From assembly GCA_009928665.1 (NCBI GenBank), contig SACF01000048.1, forward strand, positions 1 to 32,026: DNA of 32,026 nt, written 5' to 3'. How positions within the stretch are numbered: position 1 is the first letter of the stretch; each line of letters begins with the position of its first letter. The notes beneath the pieces were generated by a model. It was not told the origin of the DNA. It worked only from the letters and a program-made list of their open reading frames with translations, and ran no database searches. Below, piece after piece: positions 8,684 to 16,971 of this stretch. The stretch comes from Alphaproteobacteria bacterium. Its GTDB lineage: Bacteria; Bacteroidota; Bacteroidia; Bacteroidales; FEN-979. A program made the position numbers and the translations under genes.

Positions 8684-9316
8684 TCAATACGGATTGTATA
8701 ACCCGTTGCCAAATCCGTTAAATCCCGTTTCAAACGGGTATTGATATCCTGAATTGGGGTACCCCGGTCCTGTATCACGGCTGTACCGGAAGCCGGCCTG
8801 AATAAAAAATCCTTTCCCGATGCGGTAATTCACGTTGAAATTAACTCCCTGGGCGTTGTTTTTTGGGATGGGGAGGAAGGGATTAAACGGGAGCGGATCC
8901 TGGCTGAGGGGGATCTGTTTGAATGCCGAACCACTGAATCGAAGCCGGTCGTTGACAGTCCATAAGCCATTCACGAAGATCGTTGCGGTCGAAAAATTCG
9001 TGTAAGAACCGGCATCCGGGATCTCAGACCGGTACGATTTTGCAACAAAAAAACTGGTATTGGCAATACTCAGCCCGCCACCCAATATGAGATTCCTGCC
9101 GACTTTGTAAGAAACCCGTGGTGTGATCCACGAGGTGACTCCGGTGCCGTATCCCGAAAACGAGGCAACCTGGGTGCCCATGCTGAGCCCGTAGTCGAAT
9201 GGACTCCGCTTCTGCATTGCGCTATCCGGTGAACCCGTGAATCCGGCAGATAAATCCTGTGCGGATGCGTTTAGGAATAACAGGAGTAACGGAAGAAGAA
9301 AAATCTGGTATTTCAT
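8684..9316 (-). CDS. Small outer-membrane-type protein, function unknown
   Basis: 210 aa from ATG 9316. A longer frame reaches 9400, but I prefer 9316. It opens with a clear signal peptide (MKYQIFLLPLLLLFLNASAQ), and the -7 box at 9345-9352 lies upstream of it and inside the longer version. The mature part has alternating hydrophobic/polar strands with aromatic ends (VSYKVGRNLILGGGLSIANT, NVNYRIGKGFFIQAGFRYS), suggesting a small beta-barrel. The C-terminus is rich in Gly, Asn, Pro and Tyr (GFNGFGNGLYNPY). No enzymatic motif is seen. It lies downstream of the pyrB-pyrI-AlbA_2 run but has its own promoter-like box. Confidence 0.75.
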   Translation of the reverse strand: MKYQIFLLPLLLLFLNASAQDLSAGFTGSPDSAMQKRSPFDYGLSMGTQVASFSGYGTGVTSWITPRVSYKVGRNLILGGGLSIANTSFFVAKSYRSEIPDAGSYTNFSTATIFVNGLWTVNDRLRFSGSAFKQIPLSQDPLPFNPFLPIPKNNAQGVNFNVNYRIGKGFFIQAGFRYSRDTGPGYPNSGYQYPFETGFNGFGNGLYNPY

Positions 9317-9344
9317 ACGTAAGACCGGATCATCGAATTTGATG

Positions 9345-9352
9345 CAAAGATA
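9345..9352 (-). promoter_or_regulatory. -7 box TATCTTTG for the outer-membrane protein gene
   Basis: Read on the minus strand, TATCTTTG fits TAnnTTTG and ends 28 bases before the ATG at 9316. No good -33 TTTG is found at 19-21 bases. Its main value is that it supports the shorter start. Confidence 0.4.
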
Positions 9353-9416
9353 ATCATAACGCGGAGAAGCTGTTTTTATTTGTACCGGAAGGAACATCAT
9401 TTCTTAAACTGCGAAA

Positions 9417-10073
9417 CTATTTCGATTCAGTAAAACCATTCGGTGGATCGGAGTTATGAAAGCGCACGTGGTTCTCGGTGATCTCCATCCGGATCATTTT
9501 CAGGAGTATGAATTTTACCAGGATGGTTTCGGCGCGCCGGATTGAAATCCCGGCAAGGCTGGCAAAATCCGGTTGAGAGATCGATTGGTGTTCCTCGAGA
9601 TACGAGAGCAACCACTTCTCCGGTTCCGTGAATTTCAGAAAAACGCCCCGGGGCTTACTTTCTTCCTTCCAGACCCGCATCAGGATCCGGTTTACGATGA
9701 AATTCTGGTCTGCCAGGCGGTGATAAGCTTTCCAGGCGCCGTCCTGCTGTTGCGCAAAATGCGGACGGCTTGCGCTTCTCTGAACCGTCACCTCGAGCAC
9801 GGTTTTCTTGTTCAGTGTCCATTCTTTAACCATGAAGTGAACGGGCGGATTGCAGTAAAGCTTCGCGGCGGCTTCGACCATGTAGTACTCCTCCTCACTC
9901 CGGATCCCGGCGATGCTCCCGTTGTCCTTGACCCCGATCAGAAGCCGCCCGCCATCGGTGTTCGCAAATGCAACGAGCGTGCGGGCGATTTTATGAGAGT
10001 CGGCGACCTCGAACTTGAAGTCGAGTTGTTGATGTTCGCCCTCTTCGATCAGCCGGGTGATGTGGTGCGGCAT
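9417..10073 (-). CDS. AlbA_2 domain protein with C-terminal winged-helix-like region
   Basis: 218 aa. The N-terminal AlbA_2 domain is clear: GEHQQLDFK at 12-20 and FANTDGGRLLIGVKDNGSIAGI at 36-57. The domain extends to about residue 130. Residues about 150-210 look like a winged helix (EKWLLSYLEEHQSISQPDFA, then ISIRRAETILVKFILLKMI), consistent with a DNA-binding regulator. The start codon overlaps the pyrI stop by one base (TAATG), so it is almost certainly translated from the pyrBI transcript. That makes a role tied to nucleotide status or nucleic acids plausible, but the sequence does not prove it. It is shorter than, and only distantly similar to, the other AlbA_2 protein at 7362-8597. 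Confidence 0.82.
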   Translation of the reverse strand: MPHHITRLIEEGEHQQLDFKFEVADSHKIARTLVAFANTDGGRLLIGVKDNGSIAGIRSEEEYYMVEAAAKLYCNPPVHFMVKEWTLNKKTVLEVTVQRSASRPHFAQQQDGAWKAYHRLADQNFIVNRILMRVWKEESKPRGVFLKFTEPEKWLLSYLEEHQSISQPDFASLAGISIRRAETILVKFILLKMIRMEITENHVRFHNSDPPNGFTESK

Positions 10074-10540
10074 TACCGGAATGTGATGTTATCGCGGGCG
10101 GTGATTTTTTCGCAATAGTGACAGCGTAACCGAAGCTCCTTTTTGTCAATGACCGTGAACCGTGTGGGAACCTCTTCGTGGTTGGTGATGCAATTGGGAT
10201 TGAAACACTTCACAATGTTGTCGGCGCGGTCGGGGATTTCAACCTTCTTTTTCTCGACGACCTCGAAGTTCTTGATCACGATAAGGGTGGCAGATGGCGC
10301 TGCCAGGGATATCTTATTGATCTCATCGCTCTTGAAAAATTTGTTGCTGACCTTAATGATCCCTTTTTTGCCCATTTTCCGGCTGTCGAGGTAACTCCCG
10401 ATCAGAACCTGGTTATTATACTTTTCCAGGTTTAAAATCTTGATGACCTGAAAGACATTTTCTGCCGGGATATGGTCGATTACCGTGCCATTTTCGATGG
10501 CCGATACTTTAAGTTCTTTTCTTGAATCTTCTTTTTCCAT
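10073..10540 (-). CDS. pyrI: Aspartate carbamoyltransferase regulatory chain
   Basis: 155 aa. PyrI binds the allosteric effectors (CTP/ATP in E. coli) and pairs with PyrB to form the regulated ATCase holoenzyme of pyrimidine synthesis. The C-terminal zinc site that contacts PyrB is intact: Cys112, Cys117, Cys140 and Cys143 (C-x4-C and C-x2-C). The N-terminal allosteric domain (about 1-100) is present. I chose ATG 10540. An in-frame GTG at 10570 would overlap pyrB by 14 bases and add ten residues not expected in the family; the chosen start leaves a 16-base gap after pyrB and gives the usual length (E. coli 153 aa). Confidence 0.95.
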   Translation of the reverse strand: MEKEDSRKELKVSAIENGTVIDHIPAENVFQVIKILNLEKYNNQVLIGSYLDSRKMGKKGIIKVSNKFFKSDEINKISLAAPSATLIVIKNFEVVEKKKVEIPDRADNIVKCFNPNCITNHEEVPTRFTVIDKKELRLRCHYCEKITARDNITFR

Positions 10541-10556
10541 AATTTGGGAATGTTTA

Positions 10557-11468
10557 TTATTCAACAACACCGAGAATAGATGCCAGCAGGGCCTGGCGGA
10601 CGAAAACGCCGTTCAGCGCCTGGGTGAAATAGTAGGCCTGGGGGTTGGTATCGACATCGGTCGTGATCTCGTTAACGCGGGGCAGGGGGTGCATGATCTT
10701 AAGGTTGGACCTGCTCCCGTCGAGCATGGAATTACGCAGGATGTAAGCATTCTTGACTTTTTCATATTCCATGGGATCGGAAAAACGTTCCTTTTGGATT
10801 CGGGTCATGTAGAGAATGTCGACCTTCGAGATCACCTCCTGGAGTTCGGTATACTGGTAATAGGCAAGATTCCGGTCTTTGATATGCATTTTCACGGAGC
10901 TGGGTAGTTTCAGTTCCTGTGGTGAGACCAGGTGGAATGTTGTATTGTAATTGCACATTGCGATAACGAGCGAGTGGACGGTTCTTCCGTATTTCAGATC
11001 TCCGACGAAGGCGATGTTCAGTTTATCAAGGGAACCCTGGGTTTTGCGGATGGAGTAAAGATCTAGGAGCGTTTGGGTGGGGTGCTGGTTGGCTCCGTCG
11101 CCGGCATTGATGACCGGAACTTTCGTGACTTCGCTGGCAAAGCGGGCGCTTCCTTCACGGGGGTGGCGCATCACGATGAGATCGCAGTAATTGCTGACGG
11201 TAAGGATGGTATCCCGCAACGATTCTCCTTTCTGCGTGCTTGAACTGCTGGAGTCGGAAAACCCGATAACCCGGGCTCCCAGACGGGTTGCGGCGCTTTC
11301 GAAACTCAGCCGGGTTCTGGTAGAGGGCTCAAAAAACAGGGTCGCCACCACGTAATCTTCGAGGATCCGCTGTTTGGGGTGCTTTTCGAATGCGCTTGCC
11401 AGATCCAGGATCCTGATATGCTCTTCACGGCTGAAATCATTAATGGAAACTAAGCTCTTATTTTTCAT
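10557..11468 (-). CDS. pyrB: Aspartate carbamoyltransferase catalytic chain
   Basis: 303 aa. It condenses carbamoyl phosphate with L-aspartate to N-carbamoyl-aspartate, the committed step of pyrimidine synthesis in the cytoplasm. The carbamoyl-phosphate site is the STRTR motif at 49-53. The mobile 80s loop is seen as Lys80-Gly-Glu-Ser, followed by HPREGSA (102-108), HPTQTL (129-134) and the aspartate-loop HPLPR (260-264). Length is normal. It heads a minus-strand pyrB-pyrI-AlbA_2 transcript. A terminator for the upstream gene and a -7-like box separate it from the COG2403 gene. Confidence 0.97.
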   Translation of the reverse strand: MKNKSLVSINDFSREEHIRILDLASAFEKHPKQRILEDYVVATLFFEPSTRTRLSFESAATRLGARVIGFSDSSSSSTQKGESLRDTILTVSNYCDLIVMRHPREGSARFASEVTKVPVINAGDGANQHPTQTLLDLYSIRKTQGSLDKLNIAFVGDLKYGRTVHSLVIAMCNYNTTFHLVSPQELKLPSSVKMHIKDRNLAYYQYTELQEVISKVDILYMTRIQKERFSDPMEYEKVKNAYILRNSMLDGSRSNLKIMHPLPRVNEITTDVDTNPQAYYFTQALNGVFVRQALLASILGVVE

Positions 11469-11502
11469 TGGAATGTACGTTTAACAATGGTTTTGTTCCG
11501 AA

Positions 11503-11510
11503 CAAATATA
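11503..11510 (-). promoter_or_regulatory. -7-like box TATATTTG for pyrB
   Basis: On the minus strand TATATTTG lies 34 bases before the pyrB ATG, immediately after the terminator of the upstream gene. No -33 TTTG at the right distance is seen, so the call is tentative. Confidence 0.4.
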
Positions 11511-11538
11511 AAAAAAATCCCGGGCTGGCCGGGATTTT
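11511..11538 (-). terminator. Rho-independent terminator after the COG2403 gene
   Basis: A 10-bp stem (AAAATCCCGG at 11514-11523 against CCGGGATTTT at 11529-11538) with a 5-base loop. On the minus strand it is followed by a T run. It starts four bases after the stop codon of the COG2403 gene. Confidence 0.8.
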
Positions 11539-11542
11539 AGTA

Positions 11543-12880
11543 CTATTTAATTTTGTGTTTTTTCAGGAATCCTTTGATGATCTCTTCCAGATCCGGTTTG
11601 CCGATCTCCTGAAGATCGTAGTAGACCCGTGTGTTGGGTTTTTTGATTTTCACAATGCGGTTCAAATCGATCGGGGTGGCAACGACCACGGAGTCACACT
11701 TGACTTTATTGATCGTTGCTTCGAGATCTTTTACCTGCTGGTCGCCATAACCCATGGCAGGAAGTAGTTGCCCGATGTTCGGATAGATGCGGAAGGTCTC
11801 GGCAAGTTTCCCGACAACATAGGGGCGGGGGTCAACCAGTTCGGCGGCGCCGTATTTCTGAGCAGCAACTACGCCGGCTCCGATCTTCATCTCCCCGTGT
11901 GTAAGGGTGGGACCATCTTCAATAACAAGCACTTTTTTGCCACGGATTACCGATTCGTCATCTACGCGGATGGGAGATGCACCATCGATCACGATGGCCT
12001 TGGGATTGATCTTCTGAAGGTTGTCACGAACAGTCTTGATGTGCTCGGGATAGGCTGAATCGATTTTGTTCAATACAACTACATCCGCGATGCGGATGTT
12101 CACTTCGCCCGGATAATACGACATTTCGGCTCCCGGACGGTGCGGATCGGCTACGGTGACCATCAGATCGGGCTTGTAGAACGGGAAATCGTTGTTCCCA
12201 CCATCCCATAAAATCACATCACAACCCTTGGGATCCTTCTCGGCGGCACGTAAAATAGCTTCGTAGTCGACACCTGCATAGATCACGTTACCGCGGACAA
12301 CATGCGGTTCGTACTCTTCCATCTCCTCGATCGTGCACTTGTGTTTTTCCAGATCCTTGACGGTGGCAAAACGCTGAACTTTCTGTGCAACAAGGTCGCC
12401 ATAAGGCATCGGGTGCCGGATAGCTACGACCTTTAATCCTTTGGCCATCAGGATCTCGATGATCCGTCGTGAAGTCTGGCTCTTGCCGCAACCGGTACGG
12501 GTAGCGCCAACGGCAATCAACGGTTTCGTGCTTTTGATCATGGTATCCTTTGGTCCCAGCAACAGAAAATTGGCTCCGGCGGCATTAACCACGGAACTCA
12601 GGTTCATGACCCTCGGGTAGGGAACATCACTGTAAGCAAAATTGCAGATCTCTACGTTGAACTTCTTGATCAGCGCCGGAAGTTCTGCCTCGGCATAGAT
12701 GGGGATACCTTTGGGATACAATTTTCCTGCAAGAGCCGCAGGATATTTTCGACCATCAATGTCCGGAATCTGCGCTGCTGTGAACGCTACCACGTTGAAA
12801 TTCGCGTTATCGCGATAGTACGTGTTGAAATTGTGAAAATCTCTTCCGGCAGCACCAATAATGATTACATTCTTTTTCAT
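11543..12880 (-). CDS. COG2403 family GTPase / cyclic 2,3-diphosphoglycerate synthetase-like protein
   Basis: 445 aa. Residues 1-120 form a Rossmann-like N-terminal domain (KKNVIIIGAAGRDFHNFNTY). A P-loop follows at 125-134 (GATRTGCGKS), with WDGGNND at 225-231 and the guanine-specificity motif NKID at 271-274, so it is a P-loop NTPase, probably a GTPase. The family is annotated after archaeal cyclic 2,3-diphosphoglycerate synthetase, which makes a thermoprotectant in methanogens. Bacteria carry clear homologues whose product is, as far as I know, not established. It has a strong promoter and its own terminator, so it is a single-gene unit next to pyrB. The enzymatic assignment is by family only. 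Confidence 0.85.
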   Translation of the reverse strand: MKKNVIIIGAAGRDFHNFNTYYRDNANFNVVAFTAAQIPDIDGRKYPAALAGKLYPKGIPIYAEAELPALIKKFNVEICNFAYSDVPYPRVMNLSSVVNAAGANFLLLGPKDTMIKSTKPLIAVGATRTGCGKSQTSRRIIEILMAKGLKVVAIRHPMPYGDLVAQKVQRFATVKDLEKHKCTIEEMEEYEPHVVRGNVIYAGVDYEAILRAAEKDPKGCDVILWDGGNNDFPFYKPDLMVTVADPHRPGAEMSYYPGEVNIRIADVVVLNKIDSAYPEHIKTVRDNLQKINPKAIVIDGASPIRVDDESVIRGKKVLVIEDGPTLTHGEMKIGAGVVAAQKYGAAELVDPRPYVVGKLAETFRIYPNIGQLLPAMGYGDQQVKDLEATINKVKCDSVVVATPIDLNRIVKIKKPNTRVYYDLQEIGKPDLEEIIKGFLKKHKIK

Positions 12881-12949
12881 GCCTACCTTGTTTTTAGAGT
12901 TTGATGTTTATGATTTGGTTTTGTGTTAATAATCAGGAACAATGGTTTG

Positions 12950-12981
12950 CAAACTTACTCAGTTTTTACTACATGGCAAAA
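12950..12981 (-). promoter_or_regulatory. Promoter for the COG2403 gene (TTTTG-N19-TAAGTTTG)
   Basis: On the minus strand, -33 TTTTG (12977-12981), an exact 19-base spacer and -7 TAAGTTTG (12950-12957) match the Bacteroidota consensus. It lies about 70 bases from the ATG at 12880 and covers sequence that a longer argS frame would read through. Confidence 0.7.
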
Positions 12982-13040
12982 TTCAAAGAAAAATAGAAAC
13001 GCTTTTCAACACAGATCATGTTTGTTTGCTCCATTGTAAA

Positions 13041-13048
13041 TACCTTTG
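13041..13048 (+). promoter_or_regulatory. -7 box TACCTTTG for argS
   Basis: A canonical TAnnTTTG box 19 bases before the ATG at 13068, the same octamer as in front of thrS. TTTG occurs upstream at a shorter spacing (16 bases). It supports the downstream argS start. Confidence 0.55.
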
Positions 13049-13067
13049 CAGCCAAATCGGATATTTC

Positions 13068-14858
13068 ATGATCGAACTGAAGATACAACAGGAGGTTTGC
13101 AACGCGGTGCACCGTTTATACGGCGCAATGATCGATCCTAAGATCATCAGCATTGAAAATACAAAAAAAGAGATCGAAGGCGATTATACCGTTGTGGTGT
13201 TCCCCTTGTTGAAAATATCCGGAAAATCACCCGAAATAACAGCAAAAGAACTCGGCACCGCGCTGATGCAAAGCATGCCGGAGATTCAATCGTTCGGGGT
13301 TATCAAAGGATTTCTGAACCTGATACTCGCCGACAATTTCTGGATTGATTTTCTGGATAACGAATATAAAAATATCATGTTCGGCCATATTCCCGAAAGA
13401 GACGAGGCCCCGGTGGTAGTGGAGTTCTCCAGCCCGAATACCAATAAACCACTTCATCTGGGACACATCCGCAATAATTTGCTGGGTCATGCCGTGGCTG
13501 AAATCCTGAAAGCCAACGGCCATAAGGTCTTTAAAGTTAACCTGGTGAATGATCGCGGCATCCACATCTGCAAATCCATGCTGGCCTACCGGAATTGGAG
13601 CAACGATGAAACTCCCGGGTCATCGGGATTAAAAGGAGATCATCTTGTAGGGAAATACTACGTCATGTTCGACAAGCATCATAAGGAAGAGGTGAAACGA
13701 TTGATGTCGGAAGGGTTGACCGAAGAGGACGCGCTACGGCAAACACCACTGATCCTCCGGGCGCAGGAATTGCTGCGATCGTGGGAAAACGGGGATCCGG
13801 AGACCATCGCACTCTGGAAGCGGATGAATCAATGGACTTATGAGGGATTTGATCATACATACCGGAGGATGGGCATTGAATTCGACAAGACCTATTACGA
13901 AAGCGAGACCTACATGCTCGGTAAAGCGCTTGTTATGGAAGGACTGAGAAACGGGGTGTTGGAGCAGAAAGAGGATGGGAGTGTCTGGGCTGATTTGAAG
14001 GATGATGGACTCGACGAAAAACTGTTACTGCGCTCCGACGGCACTTCCGTTTATATGACCCAGGACCTGGGGACAGCCCGCAGGCGGTTCGACGATTTTT
14101 TACCTTCAGAAATGATCTATGTCGTCGGAAATGAGCAAAACTACCATTTTGATGTATTGAAGCTGATCCTGAAAAAACTCGGGCAGCCGTTTGCCGGTCA
14201 TATTCATCACCTCTCTTACGGAATGGTCGAACTTCCCCACGGAAAGATGAAATCACGTGAAGGGACCGTGGTCGACGCCGATGATCTCATGCAGGAGATG
14301 TATCGGACAGCCGAAAAAACAACCCGTGAAGTGGGTAAAGCGGATGCGTTCCAGTCGGACGAGGCTGAACAACTTTTCGAAACGGTCGGAATGGGAGCGT
14401 TGAAATATTTCATCCTGAAAGTTGATCCGAAGAAGAACATGTTGTTCGACCCTGTTGAATCCATCGATTTTAATGGTAACACCGGCCCGTTTATACAATA
14501 TACATATGCCCGCATTCAATCGTTGCTTGTAAAAGCCGGGCAGGGCGGTCATGACCTGCCCGGCCTGCGTATAAACCACGCTGTAGCCCTTCTGAAACCT
14601 GAGAAAGAGATGATCATGAGGTTTTACCGCTACCCCCAGGTCATCCGGGAATCGGAACAAGAACTGAGTCCTGCCATTCTGGCCAATTATATCTACGATC
14701 TTGCCAAAGGATTTAATCAATTTTACCAGGAAATTCCCATCCTGAAGGAGGACGACCCGGAAAAAGTTACCATTCGGTTGGCCATCTCAGGCTTCACGGG
14801 CGATATCATCTACCGGGCGATGGAGCTTATGGGTATCCGCGTTCCTCAGCGGATGTAA
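13068..14858 (+). CDS. argS: Arginyl-tRNA synthetase
   Basis: 596 aa. A class I synthetase that charges tRNA-Arg. The ArgRS N-terminal domain covers about 1-90. The HIGH motif is HLGH at 130-133 (inside FSSPNTNKPLHLGHIRNN), and the KMSKS equivalent is KMKSR at 393-397. The C-terminal DALR anticodon-binding domain ends the protein (ANYIYDLAKGFNQFYQE). The frame is open back to ATG 12942, but the extra 42 residues look nothing like the family and overlap promoter elements on both strands. ATG 13068 gives the expected N-terminus (MIELKIQQEV) and sits just after a -7 box. It is followed by a strong terminator shared with the convergent gene. Confidence 0.97.
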   Translation: MIELKIQQEVCNAVHRLYGAMIDPKIISIENTKKEIEGDYTVVVFPLLKISGKSPEITAKELGTALMQSMPEIQSFGVIKGFLNLILADNFWIDFLDNEYKNIMFGHIPERDEAPVVVEFSSPNTNKPLHLGHIRNNLLGHAVAEILKANGHKVFKVNLVNDRGIHICKSMLAYRNWSNDETPGSSGLKGDHLVGKYYVMFDKHHKEEVKRLMSEGLTEEDALRQTPLILRAQELLRSWENGDPETIALWKRMNQWTYEGFDHTYRRMGIEFDKTYYESETYMLGKALVMEGLRNGVLEQKEDGSVWADLKDDGLDEKLLLRSDGTSVYMTQDLGTARRRFDDFLPSEMIYVVGNEQNYHFDVLKLILKKLGQPFAGHIHHLSYGMVELPHGKMKSREGTVVDADDLMQEMYRTAEKTTREVGKADAFQSDEAEQLFETVGMGALKYFILKVDPKKNMLFDPVESIDFNGNTGPFIQYTYARIQSLLVKAGQGGHDLPGLRINHAVALLKPEKEMIMRFYRYPQVIRESEQELSPAILANYIYDLAKGFNQFYQEIPILKEDDPEKVTIRLAISGFTGDIIYRAMELMGIRVPQRM

Positions 14859-14868
14859 TTTAATGGGT

Positions 14869-14908
14869 AAAAAAAAGAGGGCGACTTTGCAGTCCGCCCT
14901 CTTTTTTT
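14869..14908. terminator. Bidirectional terminator between argS and the T9SS protein gene
   Basis: GAGGGCG-ACT pairs with AGT-C-CGCCCTC (one bulged base) around a TTGC loop. There is a long A run on the left and a T run on the right, so it can act for both converging genes. Confidence 0.85.
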
Positions 14909-14923
14909 ATCCATCCTCAACCG

Positions 14924-16774
14924 TTAGTTCTTGATAAACTTGATGTTTGAGGTTCCTTTATTGGTTTCAACCTTTACAAAATAGATGCCTTGCGCGAAGC
15001 TGCTGACATCAACACTGGAATTGGTTCCCTGGTACAGGATCATTCCTCTTGCATCGGTGATCACAATACTCTTAACGACGCTGTTGGTAGTAACATTGAG
15101 TTTGCTCTTTGACGGATTCGGATAAACCATGACTGCAAGGTTTTCCACTTCGTTCATGCCAACACCCACTACATCGAGGGTGACGAGAACATCCAAAACC
15201 GGAGTTGCCGGATCGTTGCTCAATAACTTCAGGGTTGCGTGGTACTGTCCAATGGAAAGACCTGCTGCGTTGAAGGTAAGGAGAAGGTTATCGGTTTCGG
15301 CCGGAGGAACGGTTCCTGTCATCGGGGCTACGGTGAGCCAATGCGGTGCTACGTTACCGTTGAGGTTAGCGCGGATGTTCCAGTTATAGTCGAGTGACGG
15401 TGCAAGGTGTGACCAGCCTACACCGGTACTCAGGAAATCACCATTGGGATTTGCAGGGCCGGCATCGGTTCCAGGAATAAAGATATCAGCATCGGTCTGG
15501 GTGAACTGGTATCCTACCCAAATGTCTTCGCCGGTGATCTTGACCGGTGTTGTCAGGGTGATGGTTTCCCAGTTCATACCCATCGGGGTGAAAGTTTGCT
15601 CGTGAAGAATCGGGCCAGGTTCATAAGTATTTCCCATACCGTAAATCTTGAGGGTCATAAGGTTGGTCGCCGGAGGAGCGTTGAGATCATTTACAAAAAC
15701 TTCAACAGAGGTAAGATCCAATCCGGCATAGGGAAGGGTCATGGCATTCGGGAAACGGGCTGCAACGGTAACAGTTACCGGAGGGGTATTCCACCCGATA
15801 GCCGAATTGTTGTCGCCATCGTAATGTAATTGTGCACTTGCGTCGGAGATCGGAGCGGGTGTGCTTCCGTTGGTCTGGGCTACCGAAATGTTCGAGAGGG
15901 CTTTCTTGACGCTGTATCCATTTTCTTTGGGCTGTACAATGCTGTTTTTAAGAACATCGAGATCGTAAACAACGTTTACATCATAGGTAAGATCTGATAA
16001 TCCGGTGTTGGAAACAGTCAGATCTCTTGTCGTGGTTCCGTCAACCAGCCAAGCCGACACTGAGGTTGGTGAAACCCCGATGATTGGGTCGTTGCCGCTT
16101 TCCAATTCCGCAAAATAGATATCATCGATGAAATAACCGGGAAGCTCACCAGTTCCGGTTTTTTCGCCCGCAAAGAAGTCAACGCCTCCGAGCTGCAAAG
16201 TTCCGCCGGGATTCTGTGCCTCATTGCTAAAGGGCCAGGTTTGAACCAGGGTTCCGTTAATGTATAATTTGATCTCGTCGGCATCCAGATCGATCTCATG
16301 TTTACATTGGTACCAGGTGTCTTTCGGATAGGTTCCGAAAATAGTGTTGCCACCTTCAACAAGTTCAAAATCTCCGCTTGTTCTGAAATAGATTTCAAAG
16401 GCCCATTCGATACCGGGTGACTGGAAATGCTGGATATTGTAATATCCGCATTTGCCGGTTTCAATGTACATATACCAGCTTACCTCATATTTACCGGATA
16501 CTTTGTTACCTAATTTCAAAATAGCATCGGACTGACCGCCGGTTTTATCCGCAGAACCTGAATTTGGCGCTGAGTGGGAGAATGAGGTTAAAACCTGAAT
16601 GTCCTCACCGCTGCCGGGGTTGTTCGACCAGGTGGTCCACCAGGTCGGATTTTCAACCGCGAGGAAACTATTAGCAGTATAGGAATCAAGGTTGTCCTCA
16701 TAAAGGACTGTTTGGGAAAATCCCATTCCGCCCCACAGGAATAGCAAGGCGCAAAAAAGTACAAGTTTCTTCAT
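14924..16774 (-). CDS. T9SS-sorted surface protein with lectin-like N-terminal domain
   Basis: 616 aa. Residues 1-20 (MKKLVLFCALLFLWGGMGFS) are a signal peptide. The first 240 residues look like a concanavalin A/laminin-G jelly roll: a repeated beta-rich pattern, HEIDLDADEIKLYINGTLVQ, and FFAGEKTGTGELPGYFIDDI. From about 230 and again from 475 there are Ig-like 'choice-of-anchor' segments (VSPTSVSAWLVDGTTTRDLT; HWLTVAPMTGTVPPAETDNL). The last 75 residues are a type A T9SS sorting domain (VYPNPSKSKLNV ... GMILYQG ... FAQGIYFVKVET). It is therefore exported through T9SS and probably anchored at the cell surface. No catalytic residues are recognised, so an adhesin or carbohydrate-binding role is possible but not shown. 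Confidence 0.88.
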   Translation of the reverse strand: MKKLVLFCALLFLWGGMGFSQTVLYEDNLDSYTANSFLAVENPTWWTTWSNNPGSGEDIQVLTSFSHSAPNSGSADKTGGQSDAILKLGNKVSGKYEVSWYMYIETGKCGYYNIQHFQSPGIEWAFEIYFRTSGDFELVEGGNTIFGTYPKDTWYQCKHEIDLDADEIKLYINGTLVQTWPFSNEAQNPGGTLQLGGVDFFAGEKTGTGELPGYFIDDIYFAELESGNDPIIGVSPTSVSAWLVDGTTTRDLTVSNTGLSDLTYDVNVVYDLDVLKNSIVQPKENGYSVKKALSNISVAQTNGSTPAPISDASAQLHYDGDNNSAIGWNTPPVTVTVAARFPNAMTLPYAGLDLTSVEVFVNDLNAPPATNLMTLKIYGMGNTYEPGPILHEQTFTPMGMNWETITLTTPVKITGEDIWVGYQFTQTDADIFIPGTDAGPANPNGDFLSTGVGWSHLAPSLDYNWNIRANLNGNVAPHWLTVAPMTGTVPPAETDNLLLTFNAAGLSIGQYHATLKLLSNDPATPVLDVLVTLDVVGVGMNEVENLAVMVYPNPSKSKLNVTTNSVVKSIVITDARGMILYQGTNSSVDVSSFAQGIYFVKVETNKGTSNIKFIKN

Positions 16775-16812
16775 CGTTTTTTTGGTTTTGGTGAATAATT
16801 AAGTTGTTAGCA

Positions 16813-16820
16813 CAAAAATA
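16813..16820 (-). promoter_or_regulatory. -7-like box TATTTTTG for the T9SS protein gene
   Basis: On the minus strand TATTTTTG lies 38 bases before the ATG at 16774. No -33 TTTG is found at 19-21 bases, and the region is AT-rich, so chance is possible. Confidence 0.35.
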
Positions 16821-16943
16821 ATCATTTTTAATTATACCGGGATAAATCTTTTGAAAAAAAACTTTTTAACAACAGATTTGATTTTCTGCTTCAGCCTGTA
16901 ATAAATGGAGTCGGAGGGCGCCTTTCGGAATGAAAAAAATGGG

Positions 16944-16951
16944 TACCTTCG
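16944..16951 (+). promoter_or_regulatory. -7-like box TACCTTCG for ffh
   Basis: TACCTTCG is a one-base variant of TACCTTTG, 20 bases before the chosen ATG at 16972 and inside the longer open frame. The -33 region is weak (CTT). Confidence 0.4.
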
Positions 16952-16971
16952 CAAAAAAAATCTTAAATTCA

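Noticed and set aside
9573..10118. 181-aa plus-strand open frame opposite the AlbA_2 gene
   Set aside because: It is antisense to a convincing AlbA_2 domain, has no recognisable motif and no promoter; a shadow frame.
10485..10907. 140-aa plus-strand open frame opposite pyrB/pyrI
   Set aside because: It is the complement of well-conserved pyrB and pyrI codons, with no independent support.
12942..13067. Longer argS start at ATG 12942 adding 42 residues
   Set aside because: The extension is not family-like and covers promoter elements on both strands; ATG 13068 follows a -7 box and gives the normal ArgRS N-terminus.
16930..16971. Longer ffh start adding 14 residues
   Set aside because: Family members begin as at 16972, and a -7-like TACCTTCG lies inside the extension.
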